NCBI RefSeq assembly: GCF_000172175.1
Contig: NZ_ABJL02000001.1
Coordinates: 124,001 to 188,000 of the forward strand
DNA from: Bacteroides intestinalis DSM 17393
GTDB taxonomy: Bacteria; Bacteroidota; Bacteroidia; Bacteroidales; Bacteroidaceae
DNA: 64,000 nt
Direction: 5' to 3'
The notes under the pieces were generated by a model that worked only from the letters and a program-made list of their open reading frames with translations, was not told the DNA's origin and made no database searches. Shown here piece after piece: positions 53,476 to 62,765 of the stretch. Positions within the stretch are counted from its first letter, which is position 1, and each line of letters opens with the position of its first letter. The translations under genes were made by a program, and so were the position numbers.

Positions 53476-54114
53476 CTATGATTGCAAAAGCTCCATGTAT
53501 TCTTCGTAGCTGATATATCTTCCTCCCATTGATTTCAGATGGGGAGTTTCGAACTGGCAGTCTATCAGTACGCCGCCATGCTCTCCGAAGAATTGTGCCA
53601 AGTGGATGAGGGCTAACTTGGATGCACTGGGAACCAGTGAAAACATACTTTCACCGAAAAAGCATCGCCCCAAGGTGACTCCATAGAGTCCGCCTACTAA
53701 CTGTTCCCCTTCCCATATTTCCACGCTGGCGGCAAAGCCCTGTTCATGCAGAAGTGTGTAAGCCTCTATCATCTCCGGACCGAGCCAGGCGCCTTCCATA
53801 TCCATCCTCAGTTCTCCGCACTTACGGATGACTTCATCGAAAGCCTGATTGATAGTGACATCGTACTTCCCTTTGTTTATGAGCGTTCGCATGGAGTGGG
53901 AGATATGGATTTCGTCGGGGAAAATGACGAAGCGTTCCAGCGGGCACCACCATTGTATCATTCCCTCCTGAAAAGTGTACCAGGGGAATATCCCGTTAGA
54001 GTAAGCCAGGATGAGGCGGTCGGTCGACAGGTCACCGCCTACTGCCAACAATCCGTCCGGATCACCGTAGTGCGGATCGGGAAATGTAATTTCGTCAGTT
54101 AGTGCAAAGACCAT
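53476..54114 (-). CDS. aat: Leucyl/phenylalanyl-tRNA-protein transferase
   Basis: A 212-residue enzyme adding Leu or Phe from tRNA to proteins that begin with Lys or Arg, which creates a primary N-degron. Motifs are GLLAVGGDLSTDRLILAYSNGIFPWY near the N-terminus, WWCPLERFV, the central LYGVTLGRCFFGESMFS, and the C-terminal DCQFETPHLKSMGG. It lies 4 bp after clpA, so the enzyme that makes the degron is co-expressed with ClpS/ClpA, which deliver it for degradation. Confidence 0.96.
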   Translation of the reverse strand: MVFALTDEITFPDPHYGDPDGLLAVGGDLSTDRLILAYSNGIFPWYTFQEGMIQWWCPLERFVIFPDEIHISHSMRTLINKGKYDVTINQAFDEVIRKCGELRMDMEGAWLGPEMIEAYTLLHEQGFAASVEIWEGEQLVGGLYGVTLGRCFFGESMFSLVPSASKLALIHLAQFFGEHGGVLIDCQFETPHLKSMGGRYISYEEYMELLQS

Positions 54115-54118
54115 AGTA

Positions 54119-56347
54119 TCACTTTGTTGAGAGTTGTAGGACTAACTGATCTTTGTCTACCTGTATGCAAGTTTTACCGCCGGATTTTAAGGAACCGAAT
54201 AAGATTTCGCGCATCAGGAGTGGTTTCAGATGCGAAGCTATCACACGGTCCATTTCGCGGGCGCCATATTCGGGTAGGAATCCACGTTGCAATAACCAGT
54301 TGCGGGCTTCCGGGCTCAGTCCCATCTCTATCTGGCGTGAGGCAAGCTTGCTGCTCAGTTCCCCAAGCTTCTTGTCGAGGATAAGTGAGGCCATTTTCCG
54401 ACTCATATCGTGGAAAACGACAGTAGCGGACAGACGGTTGATAAACTCCGGCTTGAAGGTCTTCTTGACCTGTTTCAACATGGCTTCCCCGGCTGTAATC
54501 TGACTGCTGAATCCAATAGATGCCTGACGGGCAAATTGTGCACCGGCATTTGAAGTCATGATAAGTACAACGTGGCGGCAGTCGGCTTTTCGTCCCTTAT
54601 TATCCGTAAGAACAGCATAGTCCATTACTTGTAGCAGGATGTTGAATACATCGGGATGGGCTTTCTCTATTTCATCAAGCAGCAGTACGCAGTTGGGAGT
54701 TTTGCGGATGGCGTCGGTTAATAAACCACCGTCTTCATAACCTACATATCCGGCGGGTGAACCGATTAATTTGGCTACGGTATGCTTCTCGGTATATTCG
54801 CTCATATCGAAACGTTGCAAGGAAATACCCAGTTCGGAGGCCAGCACTTTGGCTACTTCGGTTTTACCTACTCCGGTAGGACCGACGAAGAGCAGGCTTG
54901 CCAGCGGTTTGTTTTCATCCAGCAGTCCGGCTTTGGACATTTGTACGGCTTCCACTACTTGACGCACTGCCTCTTCCTGACCGTAAATTTTGGCACTGAT
55001 ACGTGCATGCAAAGTTTCCAGTGAGGTGGTATCTTCTTCTTTCATGGCGAGTGCATCTACTTTACAGATACGGGCGAGTACATCGGTTATCAATGTCTTG
55101 TCCACAATTTGCTCTCCGGAAGGTATAGGGTGAATTTCGCGGTAAGCTCCTGCTTCATCCACCAAGTCGATAGCCTTGTCGGGCAGAAAGCGGTCGCTGA
55201 TATAGCGGACACTTGCTTTGACGGCGTAAGGGATTACATCAGGTTGATAGGTTACTCCATGAAATTCTTCATATTTTTCTTTCAGTCCTTCTACAATATG
55301 GATGGTTTCCTCAATGCTCGGTTCATGTATATCTATTTGTTGGAAGCGGCGCACCAACCCCTTGCTGCGGGCAAAGTAACGGTTGTATTCCTCGTAAGTA
55401 GTAGAACCGATGAAACGGATGTCTCCGCTTTCCAGATAAGGTTTCAGCATATTGGATGCATCCATGGAGCCGTCTCCTGTACGTCCGGCACCTATCAGAT
55501 TGTGTATCTCGTCGATATAGATGATGGCACGTCCTTCATTGCGGACACCTTCCATAATGGTTTTCAGGCGTTTTTCAAAGTCACCCCGGTATTGCGTACC
55601 TGCCAGTAGAGTACCTAAATCCAGTTCATAGATACGGCAGTCGAGGAGTCGTTCGGGGACCTCACGTGCTTCGATGCGGGCAGCGAGTCCGTAAGCGAGG
55701 GAGGTTTTGCCAACGCCCGGTTCGCCTACATGCAGCGGATTGTTTTTCTCTTTGCGACAGAGCACCTGGATGGTTCGTTCCAGTTCAGCTTCCCGTCCGA
55801 TGAGTGGATTGTGGTCTTGCAGACAGTCATTCAGACAAGTTACAAAGTTTCGCCAGGGCTCACTTTTTTCCTGTGGAGAGGTTTGCAGATTGTCTTCTTC
55901 CTCCACTTCTTCATATCGGGAGATGAGTTGGCTGATAAATTCGGGTAGATCTTCTTCAAGAGCTTCTTTCAGGATATGGCATGCCCAGGAGTCCTTGAGC
56001 TGGAGCATGCTTTGCACTAAATGGGGGACGTTCAATGCTTCAGCACTTGAATAGTCTATCATCAGATAGGCATGTTGTATCAGTTCGTTGAGCTGGGTTG
56101 AAACTTCCAGTTCATAATCCATGTCTGCGGGAACGCTTTCCAGTTCTTCCGTGAAATAATTCTCTAAAGAGAAAGCAAGTTCCTGGGTATCACAGAAACA
56201 CATATTTAAAGCATTGGCAAAGGGACTCTGTTCCAGAAATGCACTCAGCAAATGCTCAGGTGTGATAAATTCATGGCGATAAGATATCGCTTTTTTTTGT
56301 GCATAGGTGAATGCGCTGTTCACATGCACTGTATTTTGTATATCCAT
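54119..56347 (-). CDS. clpA: ATP-dependent Clp protease ATP-binding subunit ClpA
   Basis: A 742-residue AAA+ unfoldase. The N-domain (about 1-145) would dock ClpS. The first ATPase has Walker A GEPGVGKTS and Walker B IIYIDEIHNL. The second has GPTGVGKTEVAK and VLLLDEIEKAHPDV, followed by a C-terminal D2-small domain (FKPEFINRLSATVVF). The middle region is short, without the long coiled coil of ClpB, and an adjacent clpS supports ClpA. It hands substrates to ClpP, which is encoded outside this window. Confidence 0.96.
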   Translation of the reverse strand: MDIQNTVHVNSAFTYAQKKAISYRHEFITPEHLLSAFLEQSPFANALNMCFCDTQELAFSLENYFTEELESVPADMDYELEVSTQLNELIQHAYLMIDYSSAEALNVPHLVQSMLQLKDSWACHILKEALEEDLPEFISQLISRYEEVEEEDNLQTSPQEKSEPWRNFVTCLNDCLQDHNPLIGREAELERTIQVLCRKEKNNPLHVGEPGVGKTSLAYGLAARIEAREVPERLLDCRIYELDLGTLLAGTQYRGDFEKRLKTIMEGVRNEGRAIIYIDEIHNLIGAGRTGDGSMDASNMLKPYLESGDIRFIGSTTYEEYNRYFARSKGLVRRFQQIDIHEPSIEETIHIVEGLKEKYEEFHGVTYQPDVIPYAVKASVRYISDRFLPDKAIDLVDEAGAYREIHPIPSGEQIVDKTLITDVLARICKVDALAMKEEDTTSLETLHARISAKIYGQEEAVRQVVEAVQMSKAGLLDENKPLASLLFVGPTGVGKTEVAKVLASELGISLQRFDMSEYTEKHTVAKLIGSPAGYVGYEDGGLLTDAIRKTPNCVLLLDEIEKAHPDVFNILLQVMDYAVLTDNKGRKADCRHVVLIMTSNAGAQFARQASIGFSSQITAGEAMLKQVKKTFKPEFINRLSATVVFHDMSRKMASLILDKKLGELSSKLASRQIEMGLSPEARNWLLQRGFLPEYGAREMDRVIASHLKPLLMREILFGSLKSGGKTCIQVDKDQLVLQLSTK

Positions 56348-56363
56348 AATCTTCTCCTAATTC

Positions 56364-56672
56364 TTATTCTTCTTCCGGCGCAACGGTGAGCCGGAGTGGA
56401 AAATTCTCTTCGCGTGCCATACGGGTGGCTTTCTGTACTTTCGATTGTGCAATGTCGTATGTATAGATGCCTACCACTGCTGATTGACTCTTGTGTACCT
56501 GTAGCATCAGCGTTTCTGCTTCTGCTGCCGATTTAAAGAATATGGTAGTAAGTATCTTGACGACAAACTCCATCGTGGTGAAGTCATCGTTAAAGATGAT
56601 CACCTTGAAGTGCTGTGGTTCGCGTAGATCTGTACGTTCCTTTTCTTTGAAAGATGATTGTTGCTGTTCCAT
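56364..56672 (-). CDS. clpS: ClpS adaptor protein
   Basis: A 102-residue adaptor that binds N-terminal Leu, Phe, Trp or Tyr residues and brings the protein to ClpA. The core FKVIIFNDDFTTMEFVVKIL contains the Asn-Asp and Met/Thr positions of the N-degron pocket, and VHKSQSAVVGIYTYDIAQSKV forms the ClpA-binding half. The start gives the usual flexible N-terminal tail (MEQQQSSFKEKE). It is 16 bp before clpA, giving the operon clpS-clpA-aat. Confidence 0.95.
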   Translation of the reverse strand: MEQQQSSFKEKERTDLREPQHFKVIIFNDDFTTMEFVVKILTTIFFKSAAEAETLMLQVHKSQSAVVGIYTYDIAQSKVQKATRMAREENFPLRLTVAPEEE

Positions 56673-56840
56673 AATGGGGGCAAATTTATGAAAAAAGAGG
56701 CAGATTAAGGCTGTATACGAGTATTAAACTTACTGTAGCAATATGTTCGATTATTGCCTGTGTATTCGTATCTGTATAGGACTAAATTAAATATTACTGA
56801 TGAGATTTTTATAGTTTGTTGATAATCGATTGATAACATT

Positions 56841-56976
56841 TACCAGTTGTTTACTTCAAGGTGTAAAAGCATTTACTGCCGCATGTAACGGTCTTTACCC
56901 CTTATTGTAACGCCATTTACCTCGGTATGTAACGACCTTTACCTTGGTGTGTAAATGGAGTTACCGTGTGGGGTTA
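56841..56976. repeat. Degenerate 22-bp palindromic repeat array (locus B)
   Basis: About six units with the formula TTTAC-N8-GTAA-N5 repeat exactly every 22 bp (for example TTTACCTCGGTATGTAACGA). The arms TTTAC and GTAAA are complementary, so each unit is a small palindrome and neighbouring units can also pair. It lies in the 346-bp gap between the clpS promoter region and the membrane protein gene at 57019. It is the clearest of the four arrays of this kind. Confidence 0.85.
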
Positions 56977-57018
56977 ACTCTATGGTTATACAAAGTGAAT
57001 GATTTAATGACTTTTTAA

Positions 57019-57738
57019 TCAAAAGTGTCTCACTTGATGATTTTTTTGTTTTGATATTTGATTTACGATTTTTACATATATTAAAAATGGTATTTGCATG
57101 ATTCCTATTGCCCAGATAATGAAGCAAACTGTAGTAAATGCGAATACTATTTGCTGGATTATATGAATATCGAAAGTCTGAATTCTAAGAAAACCGGAAA
57201 GGGGAATTAGAATGATTGGAAGCACGAAGCATAGCATACTCCATTTCCAACAGAAACTGAACAATTTTCTATGGATTTCATAATTTCTTCCAAGATCCGT
57301 CCATGCGGCTGCAATGGCAATTGTACCAAATATGTTAGTCAGATAAAGGCCGATTCCTGCACATTCAAGATAATTTCCACAGTCTGCTACTCTTGCCCAA
57401 AAGAGATAGCTGAAACATGTTGGAAGCAGACATGAGTAACATGTAAAAAGGGGAATCTTTTTTATGAGTTGAATAAATATGTTGATGAAGATAAAGAAGA
57501 GAATAACATAGAGCACTATTCGGTAATAGTCGAAAATTGAACCTACCGGCGGGAATGTGTTAGTCATTATTCCTGTATCACTCACTGTTTGTACAGGCAT
57601 ATTGATAAGACTGAATTCTCCTCTTAAAAACTCTTGTGGTGATGTGATGTTTAGCCAAGGCAGTAGGCAACTGATAAATAAAATAGCAGAGCAACCAGCT
57701 TGCAGCAGTGTGGGAAAGGAAAGTTTTTGTTTTTTCAT
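57019..57738 (-). CDS. Hypothetical membrane protein
   Basis: A 239-residue integral membrane protein with about six hydrophobic helices, the first at about 16-32 (CSAILFISCLLPWLNI) and others near 75-95, 97-115, 128-150, 165-187 and 195-222. The N-terminus is basic (MKKQKLS) and the C-terminus is rich in Lys, Gln and His. I find no family motif. The codons are AT-rich compared with its neighbours, and the gene stands alone between a repeat array and a thioesterase, so it may be a recent acquisition. Confidence 0.65.
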   Translation of the reverse strand: MKKQKLSFPTLLQAGCSAILFISCLLPWLNITSPQEFLRGEFSLINMPVQTVSDTGIMTNTFPPVGSIFDYYRIVLYVILFFIFINIFIQLIKKIPLFTCYSCLLPTCFSYLFWARVADCGNYLECAGIGLYLTNIFGTIAIAAAWTDLGRNYEIHRKLFSFCWKWSMLCFVLPIILIPLSGFLRIQTFDIHIIQQIVFAFTTVCFIIWAIGIMQIPFLIYVKIVNQISKQKNHQVRHF

Positions 57739-57875
57739 AATATTAGTCGCTTTTATGTCATATGCAGTATGCGTACAACAAAACTATACAATATATTTGT
57801 GTTATCCAAATTAATGATTTGTATGGGATTGACTAATAGTGTTTTATTAGAAAACAGGAGCTTGTCGCTATGTAT

Positions 57876-57939
57876 AAGAAATCCCCTTCACATGCAGCCC
57901 TTATGTATAAAGGAATGGTGCAGTAGAAGGGGACTTCTT
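57876..57939. terminator. Hairpin after the thioesterase gene
   Basis: AAGAAATCCCCTTC and GAAGGGGACTTCTT pair over 14 bp with one mismatch around a 36-nt centre that has its own partial pairing. It lies 14 bp beyond the stop codon of the minus-strand thioesterase gene and probably ends its transcript. Confidence 0.5.
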
Positions 57940-57952
57940 GTATTCTATTTTT

Positions 57953-58387
57953 TTATTTTTTCTTTCTTAAATCCCTTCCTTCATATTTACAGATTGCCCG
58001 AATCCATTCTTCCTCCAGAGGTTTAGATTCATGCTTTTCAAGATTGAAAGCTACCATAATGGAGGTGCATATGCACTTGATCTCCTGTGTTTCCGTATCA
58101 ATCACCCGCTGTGCGAGATGAAAACTTTTGGTGCCGATTTCAGTAACGGCTGTTTGTACAGCGATATGATCCGAACCATAAATCTGTGCAAGGAAGTTCG
58201 CTTCTATATGTACGACGACAATGCCGTCTTTCTCCCAATCGACGTCCGGGCATACGGAAGCAAAGTACTCGGTTTTTCCCAAATCATAGAAAGAGAAATA
58301 AACCGTATTATTCACGTGGCCGAATTTATCGACATCATTAAATCGTAGTTGTATGGGCAGGGTGTGGTTAAATTGAATTTCTTCCAT
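57953..58387 (-). CDS. Acyl-CoA thioesterase, hotdog fold
   Basis: A 144-residue protein of the 4-hydroxybenzoyl-CoA/YbgC thioesterase group. The catalytic Asp and neighbours are in RFNDVDKFGHVNNTVYFSF, the start of the central helix. It is cytoplasmic with no extra domain. YbgC-like enzymes hydrolyse short or aromatic acyl-CoA, and FadM-like ones act on long chains; specificity is not evident here. It is divergent from the Sua5/YrdC gene, sharing about 80 bp of upstream sequence. Confidence 0.9.
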   Translation of the reverse strand: MEEIQFNHTLPIQLRFNDVDKFGHVNNTVYFSFYDLGKTEYFASVCPDVDWEKDGIVVVHIEANFLAQIYGSDHIAVQTAVTEIGTKSFHLAQRVIDTETQEIKCICTSIMVAFNLEKHESKPLEEEWIRAICKYEGRDLRKKK

Positions 58388-58467
58388 TGTTTTCTCTTAA
58401 ACTTTTCTATTAATCCGTGCAAAAATACTACTTTTGCGTGTTAATCACTGTATTTATACACCAAGAA

Positions 58468-59031
58468 ATGATAGAAGATATTAAAAAAGCCTGTCAAGTG
58501 ATGAACGAAGGCGGAGTCATTCTGTACCCCACCGACACCATTTGGGGCATAGGTTGTGACGCTACCAACGAAGAAGCTGTGCGGCGAGTGTATCAGATAA
58601 AACAGCGTTCGGACAGTAAAGCGATGCTTGTGTTAGTCGATTCTCCTGTAAAGGTGGACTTCTATGTGCAGGATGTGCCGGAAGTAGCCTGGGATTTGAT
58701 TGAGGTGGCAGACAAACCGCTGACAATCATTTATTCCGGTGCACGAAACCTGGCATCCAATCTGATTGCCGAAGATGGCAGTGTAGGTATCCGGGTGACG
58801 AATGAAGAATTCTCAAAACATCTCTGTCAACAGTTTCGTAAGGCGATTGTTTCTACGTCAGCTAATATCAGCGGGCAACCTTCACCGGCAAATTATAGTG
58901 AGATCACAGAAGAACTTAAGTCCATGGTCGACTATGTGGTAGGCTATCGACAGGAAGAAATGGGACATCCGAAACCATCCAGCATTATAAAACTGGATAA
59001 AGGTGGCGTTATAAAAATTATTCGGGAATAA
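58468..59031 (+). CDS. L-threonylcarbamoyladenylate synthase (Sua5/YrdC)
   Basis: A 187-residue protein making threonylcarbamoyl-AMP from Thr, bicarbonate and ATP for t6A modification of ANN-decoding tRNAs. YrdC motifs are YPTDTIWGIGCDATNEEAV and IKQRSDSKAMLVLV (the conserved K-R-S-K set), followed by SVGIRVTNEEFS and VSTSANISGQPSP. The start MIEDIKKACQ at 58468 is chosen over 58417, where the added residues look like leader sequence. There is no C-terminal Sua5 domain. Confidence 0.93.
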   Translation: MIEDIKKACQVMNEGGVILYPTDTIWGIGCDATNEEAVRRVYQIKQRSDSKAMLVLVDSPVKVDFYVQDVPEVAWDLIEVADKPLTIIYSGARNLASNLIAEDGSVGIRVTNEEFSKHLCQQFRKAIVSTSANISGQPSPANYSEITEELKSMVDYVVGYRQEEMGHPKPSSIIKLDKGGVIKIIRE

Positions 59032-59169
59032 GATAACGGGCTATAAGCTATTGTTGGTCTTATCTCTATAAGTTCACTTATGCTCTGAGCTTGTCGAAGA
59101 ATTTTCTCTCTTATTAAATAGATATGAGAGTAAATTCTTTATTTCGTTTAGAATGGTAAATATAGGTAT

Positions 59170-60960
59170 ATGGAAAAAGAGAAGAGAAGTTTGTTTCAGC
59201 GTTTCCTTTTATGGCGTGAAAAGAATATAAAGGAAAAACAGTTTATCCTGATACTCAGTTTTCTGGTAGGTATCTTTACGGCTATTACGGCTTTGATACT
59301 GAAGATGTTGATACACTGGATACAGAATTTTCTGACGAATAATTTCAATACGACGGAGGCTAACTACCTTTATTTAGTCTATCCGGTAGTGGGAATATTT
59401 CTGGCAGGCTTGTTTGTGCGCTATGTTGTGAAGGATGACATCAGTCATGGAGTTACAAAAATCCTTTATGCCATTTCCCGTCGGCAAGGACGGATTAAGC
59501 GGCACAATACATGGTCGTCTGTGATTGCCAGTTCCATAACCATTGGTTTTGGTGGTTCGGTAGGAGCCGAGGCACCTATTGTACTGACAGGCTCTGCTAT
59601 TGGTTCCAATCTGGGAAGTGTCTTCAAAATGGAGCACCGTACTTTGATGCTTTTGGTGGGTTGTGGGGCTGCCGGTGCCATTGCAGGTATTTTCAAGGCA
59701 CCTATTGCAGGATTAGTGTTTACGCTGGAAGTGCTTATGATAGACCTGACTATGACCTCTCTGCTTCCGTTGCTGATTTCTGCGGTGACAGCTGCAACGG
59801 TTTCTTATATCACTACCGGAACGGAAGCAATGTTTAAATTTCATCTAGATCAGGCATTCGAGATGGAGCGCATTCCTTACGTTATCATGCTGGGTATTTT
59901 CTGCGGACTGGTTTCACTCTACTTTACCCGTGCCATGAATTCTGTAGAAGGCGTTTTCGGCAAACTGAAAGGCCCTTACCAGAAATTGGCTTTAGGTGGT
60001 ATTATGCTGAGTATCCTGATATTTCTTTTTCCGCCGCTCTATGGTGAAGGTTACGACACTATTGAATTATTGCTGAACGGTACTTCCAATGCTGATTGGG
60101 ATACAGTCATGAACAACTCATTCTTTTATGGACACGGTAATTTGCTACTGCTTTATCTGATGCTGATTATTTTGTTTAAGGTGTTTGCGTCCAGTGCCAC
60201 AAACGGTGGTGGGGGTTGCGGTGGTATTTTTGCACCCTCTTTGTATCTGGGTTGTATTGCAGGCTTCGTCTTTGCCTTTTTCAGTAATAAGTTTGATTTC
60301 TCGTACTATTTACCCGAAAAGAATTTTGCCTTGATGGGTATGGCAGGGGTGATGAGTGGTGTCATGCATGCCCCGCTGACCGGAGTCTTCCTGATAGCCG
60401 AGCTGACGGGAGGATATGACCTTTTCCTGCCGCTGATGATTGTAGCTGCCAGTTCATATCTGACGATTATAGTTTTCGAACCTCATAGTATTTATTCCAT
60501 GCGTTTGGCCAAAAAGGGAGAATTGCTAACCCATCATAAGGATAAAGCGGTACTTACCCTGATGAAAGTAGAGAATGTCGTGGAGAAAGATTTTGTTGTG
60601 GTTCATCCTGAAATGGATTTGGGTGAGTTGGTGAAGGCTATTTCGGCTTCACGGCGTAATATATTCCCTGTAACGGATAAGAGTGGGATATTGATTGGAA
60701 TTGTCACCTTGGACGATATCCGGAATATCATGTTCAGGCAAGAACTATATCATCGTTTCACAGTAGGGAAACTGATGACGGCTATCCCCGCACGTCTGTA
60801 TGATACGGATAGCATGGAGCAGGTGATGCGTACATTTGATGATACGAAAGCATGGAACCTTCCTGTAGTAGATGAAGAAGGACATTATTTGGGATTTGTC
60901 TCCAAGTCTAAGATATTCAACTCATACCGTCAGGTATTGGTACATTTCTCTGAAGATTAA
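59170..60960 (+). CDS. ClC family chloride channel or transporter with CBS domains
   Basis: A 596-residue protein. The ClC membrane domain spans about 20-440, with anion-site segments GGSVGAEAPIVLTGSAIGS (containing the gating Glu of the GxExP type) and NGGGGCGGIFAPSLYLG. Two CBS domains follow at about 465-590 (VVHPEMDLGELVKAI and DTDSMEQVMRTFDD), which bind adenine nucleotides in related proteins. It would move chloride or fluoride, or exchange it for protons; the gating Glu suggests an antiporter. It lies 11 bp before fmt. Confidence 0.93.
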   Translation: MEKEKRSLFQRFLLWREKNIKEKQFILILSFLVGIFTAITALILKMLIHWIQNFLTNNFNTTEANYLYLVYPVVGIFLAGLFVRYVVKDDISHGVTKILYAISRRQGRIKRHNTWSSVIASSITIGFGGSVGAEAPIVLTGSAIGSNLGSVFKMEHRTLMLLVGCGAAGAIAGIFKAPIAGLVFTLEVLMIDLTMTSLLPLLISAVTAATVSYITTGTEAMFKFHLDQAFEMERIPYVIMLGIFCGLVSLYFTRAMNSVEGVFGKLKGPYQKLALGGIMLSILIFLFPPLYGEGYDTIELLLNGTSNADWDTVMNNSFFYGHGNLLLLYLMLIILFKVFASSATNGGGGCGGIFAPSLYLGCIAGFVFAFFSNKFDFSYYLPEKNFALMGMAGVMSGVMHAPLTGVFLIAELTGGYDLFLPLMIVAASSYLTIIVFEPHSIYSMRLAKKGELLTHHKDKAVLTLMKVENVVEKDFVVVHPEMDLGELVKAISASRRNIFPVTDKSGILIGIVTLDDIRNIMFRQELYHRFTVGKLMTAIPARLYDTDSMEQVMRTFDDTKAWNLPVVDEEGHYLGFVSKSKIFNSYRQVLVHFSED

Positions 60961-60971
60961 AAAGTTTTTAT

Positions 60972-61943
60972 ATGATGAAGAAAGAAGATTTACGGATTGT
61001 TTACATGGGTACTCCGGATTTTGCAGTGGAGTCCTTGCGTTGTTTGGTAGAAGGCGGATATAATGTAGTAGGAGTCATCACCATGCCTGATAAACCGGCG
61101 GGTAGGGGACATAAACTTCAATTCTCTCCTGTGAAGCAATATGCACTGGAACAGAATCTTCCTTTATTGCAACCGGAAAAACTGAAAGATGAGGTTTTTG
61201 TCGAAGCTCTGCGTGAGTGGAAAGCCGATTTGCAGATAGTGGTTGCTTTCCGTATGCTGCCCGAGGTGGTGTGGAATATGCCGCGTTTGGGAACTTTCAA
61301 TCTTCATGCTTCTCTTTTGCCCCAATACCGGGGAGCAGCTCCCATTAATTGGGCAGTTATCAATGGTGATACAGAAACGGGAATCACGACTTTTTTCCTG
61401 CGTCATGAGATTGATACAGGCGAAGTGATTCAGCAAGTGCGTATTCCTATCGCAGATACAGATAATGTAGGCATTGTACACGATAAGCTGATGATGCTTG
61501 GTGGAAAACTGGTAACTGAAACGGTGGATGCAATATTGAATGATGCTGTGAAACCTATTCCACAGGAAGAAATGGCGATTGTAGGCGAGTTGCGACCGGC
61601 ACCGAAGATTTTTAAAGATACATGCCGCATCGATTGGAATCAACCAGTCAAACGTATTTATGATTTTATCCGTGGTTTGTCTCCTTATCCGACTGCTTGG
61701 TCAGAACTGGTTCAATCCGATGGAGAAGCGGTAGTTGTGAAGATATTTGAGACAAAAAAGATATTAAAGTCCCATGAATTAGCTCCCGGTACTTTGCTGA
61801 CAGATGGCAAAACTTATATCCATGTGGCTGCGGCAGACGGCTTTATTGATATACATGCCTTGCAGCTTCCCGGCAAGAAGCGTCTGAAGACAGATGAACT
61901 TTTGCGTGGCTTCCGGTTGACCGAAGAGTTCAGAATGAAATAG
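60972..61943 (+). CDS. fmt: Methionyl-tRNA formyltransferase
   Basis: A 323-residue enzyme that formylates initiator Met-tRNA using 10-formyl-THF. Motifs are VYMGTPDFAVESL at the N-terminus, the catalytic Asn-His-Asp region around FNLHASLLPQYRGAAPINWAVINGD and IDTGEVI, and the C-terminal OB-fold domain from about 205. ATG 60975 is an equally good start. The stop is immediately followed by a fold-back repeat. Confidence 0.97.
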   Translation: MMKKEDLRIVYMGTPDFAVESLRCLVEGGYNVVGVITMPDKPAGRGHKLQFSPVKQYALEQNLPLLQPEKLKDEVFVEALREWKADLQIVVAFRMLPEVVWNMPRLGTFNLHASLLPQYRGAAPINWAVINGDTETGITTFFLRHEIDTGEVIQQVRIPIADTDNVGIVHDKLMMLGGKLVTETVDAILNDAVKPIPQEEMAIVGELRPAPKIFKDTCRIDWNQPVKRIYDFIRGLSPYPTAWSELVQSDGEAVVVKIFETKKILKSHELAPGTLLTDGKTYIHVAAADGFIDIHALQLPGKKRLKTDELLRGFRLTEEFRMK

Positions 61944-62030
61944 TTACGAGCTACAAGTTACAAGCTACAAGTGCTATGCAGAGTGATAGCGTAGCAACTT
62001 GTAGCTTGTAGCTCGTAGCTCGTAACTTAT
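61943..62030. repeat. Fold-back repeat, copy 2
   Basis: TTACGAGCTACAAGTTACAAGC and its inverted partner (GCTTGTAGCTCGTAGCTCGTAAC) enclose GCTATGC...GCGTAGC. Nearly 35 bp on each side can pair. It starts at the fmt stop codon. A related copy lies at 29079-29158, inside the aromatic operon. Confidence 0.7.
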
Positions 62031-62141
62031 TGCTTATATTTTTGTTCCTTTCCCAAAATTTTCCTTTCTTTGCACATTATTAACTACTAAACATTGAATG
62101 CCTATCGGAATACATTACGCTGAAATCTAAAAACACACGTA

Positions 62142-62735
62142 ATGAAAAAGCAAACAAATGCTACTGACGAAACGTTGGTAGCCCTTTATGCACAAGGTAA
62201 TAACGAGGCATTCGATATCCTGTTGAACCGTTATAAGGACCGTCTTTATGCGTATATCTATTACACGGTACGTAATGAAGAACTGGCGGAAGATATATTT
62301 CAGGAAACTTTCACAAAAGCTATTGTCACTATTCAGCAAGGGCGTTACAATGAAAATGGTAAATTTCCTGCTTGGTTGACCCGTATTGCTCATAATCTTA
62401 TTATCGACTGTTTTCGTCAGGAAAAACAGGAGAATCTGGTGTCTTGCGATGAAGAAGAACGGAATTTACTGAACAATATCCGTTTGTCCGAAGGGACGGT
62501 TGAATCTGAAATCGTAAACCATCAGATCCTTTCAGATGTGCGTCGTTTAATAAAGCACTTGCCGGACGAACAACGTGAGGTCGTACATATGCGTTTTTAT
62601 CAAGATCTCAGTTTCAAGGAGATAGCTGAGATGACGGGAGTCAGTATCAATACTTCTTTGGGGCGGATGCGTTATGCCATTTTAAACCTGAGACGGATGG
62701 CGGAAAAATATGGAATAGCCTTGACCGTAAACTAA
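62142..62735 (+). CDS. ECF-family RNA polymerase sigma factor
   Basis: A 197-residue sigma-70 family protein with region 2 (about 20-90: LLNRYKDRLYAYIYYTVRN, ELAEDIFQETFTKA) and region 4 (about 130-190: LPDEQREVVHMRFYQDLSF, KEIAEMTGVSINTSLGRMRY). It lacks regions 1.2 and 3. No anti-sigma factor with an FecR-type domain follows; instead a 61-codon frame lies 219 bp downstream. It is probably a housekeeping ECF factor common to Bacteroides. Its target promoters are unknown. Confidence 0.94.
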   Translation: MKKQTNATDETLVALYAQGNNEAFDILLNRYKDRLYAYIYYTVRNEELAEDIFQETFTKAIVTIQQGRYNENGKFPAWLTRIAHNLIIDCFRQEKQENLVSCDEEERNLLNNIRLSEGTVESEIVNHQILSDVRRLIKHLPDEQREVVHMRFYQDLSFKEIAEMTGVSINTSLGRMRYAILNLRRMAEKYGIALTVN

Positions 62736-62765
62736 AATATTTTATTCAATTTAACTCACGGATTT

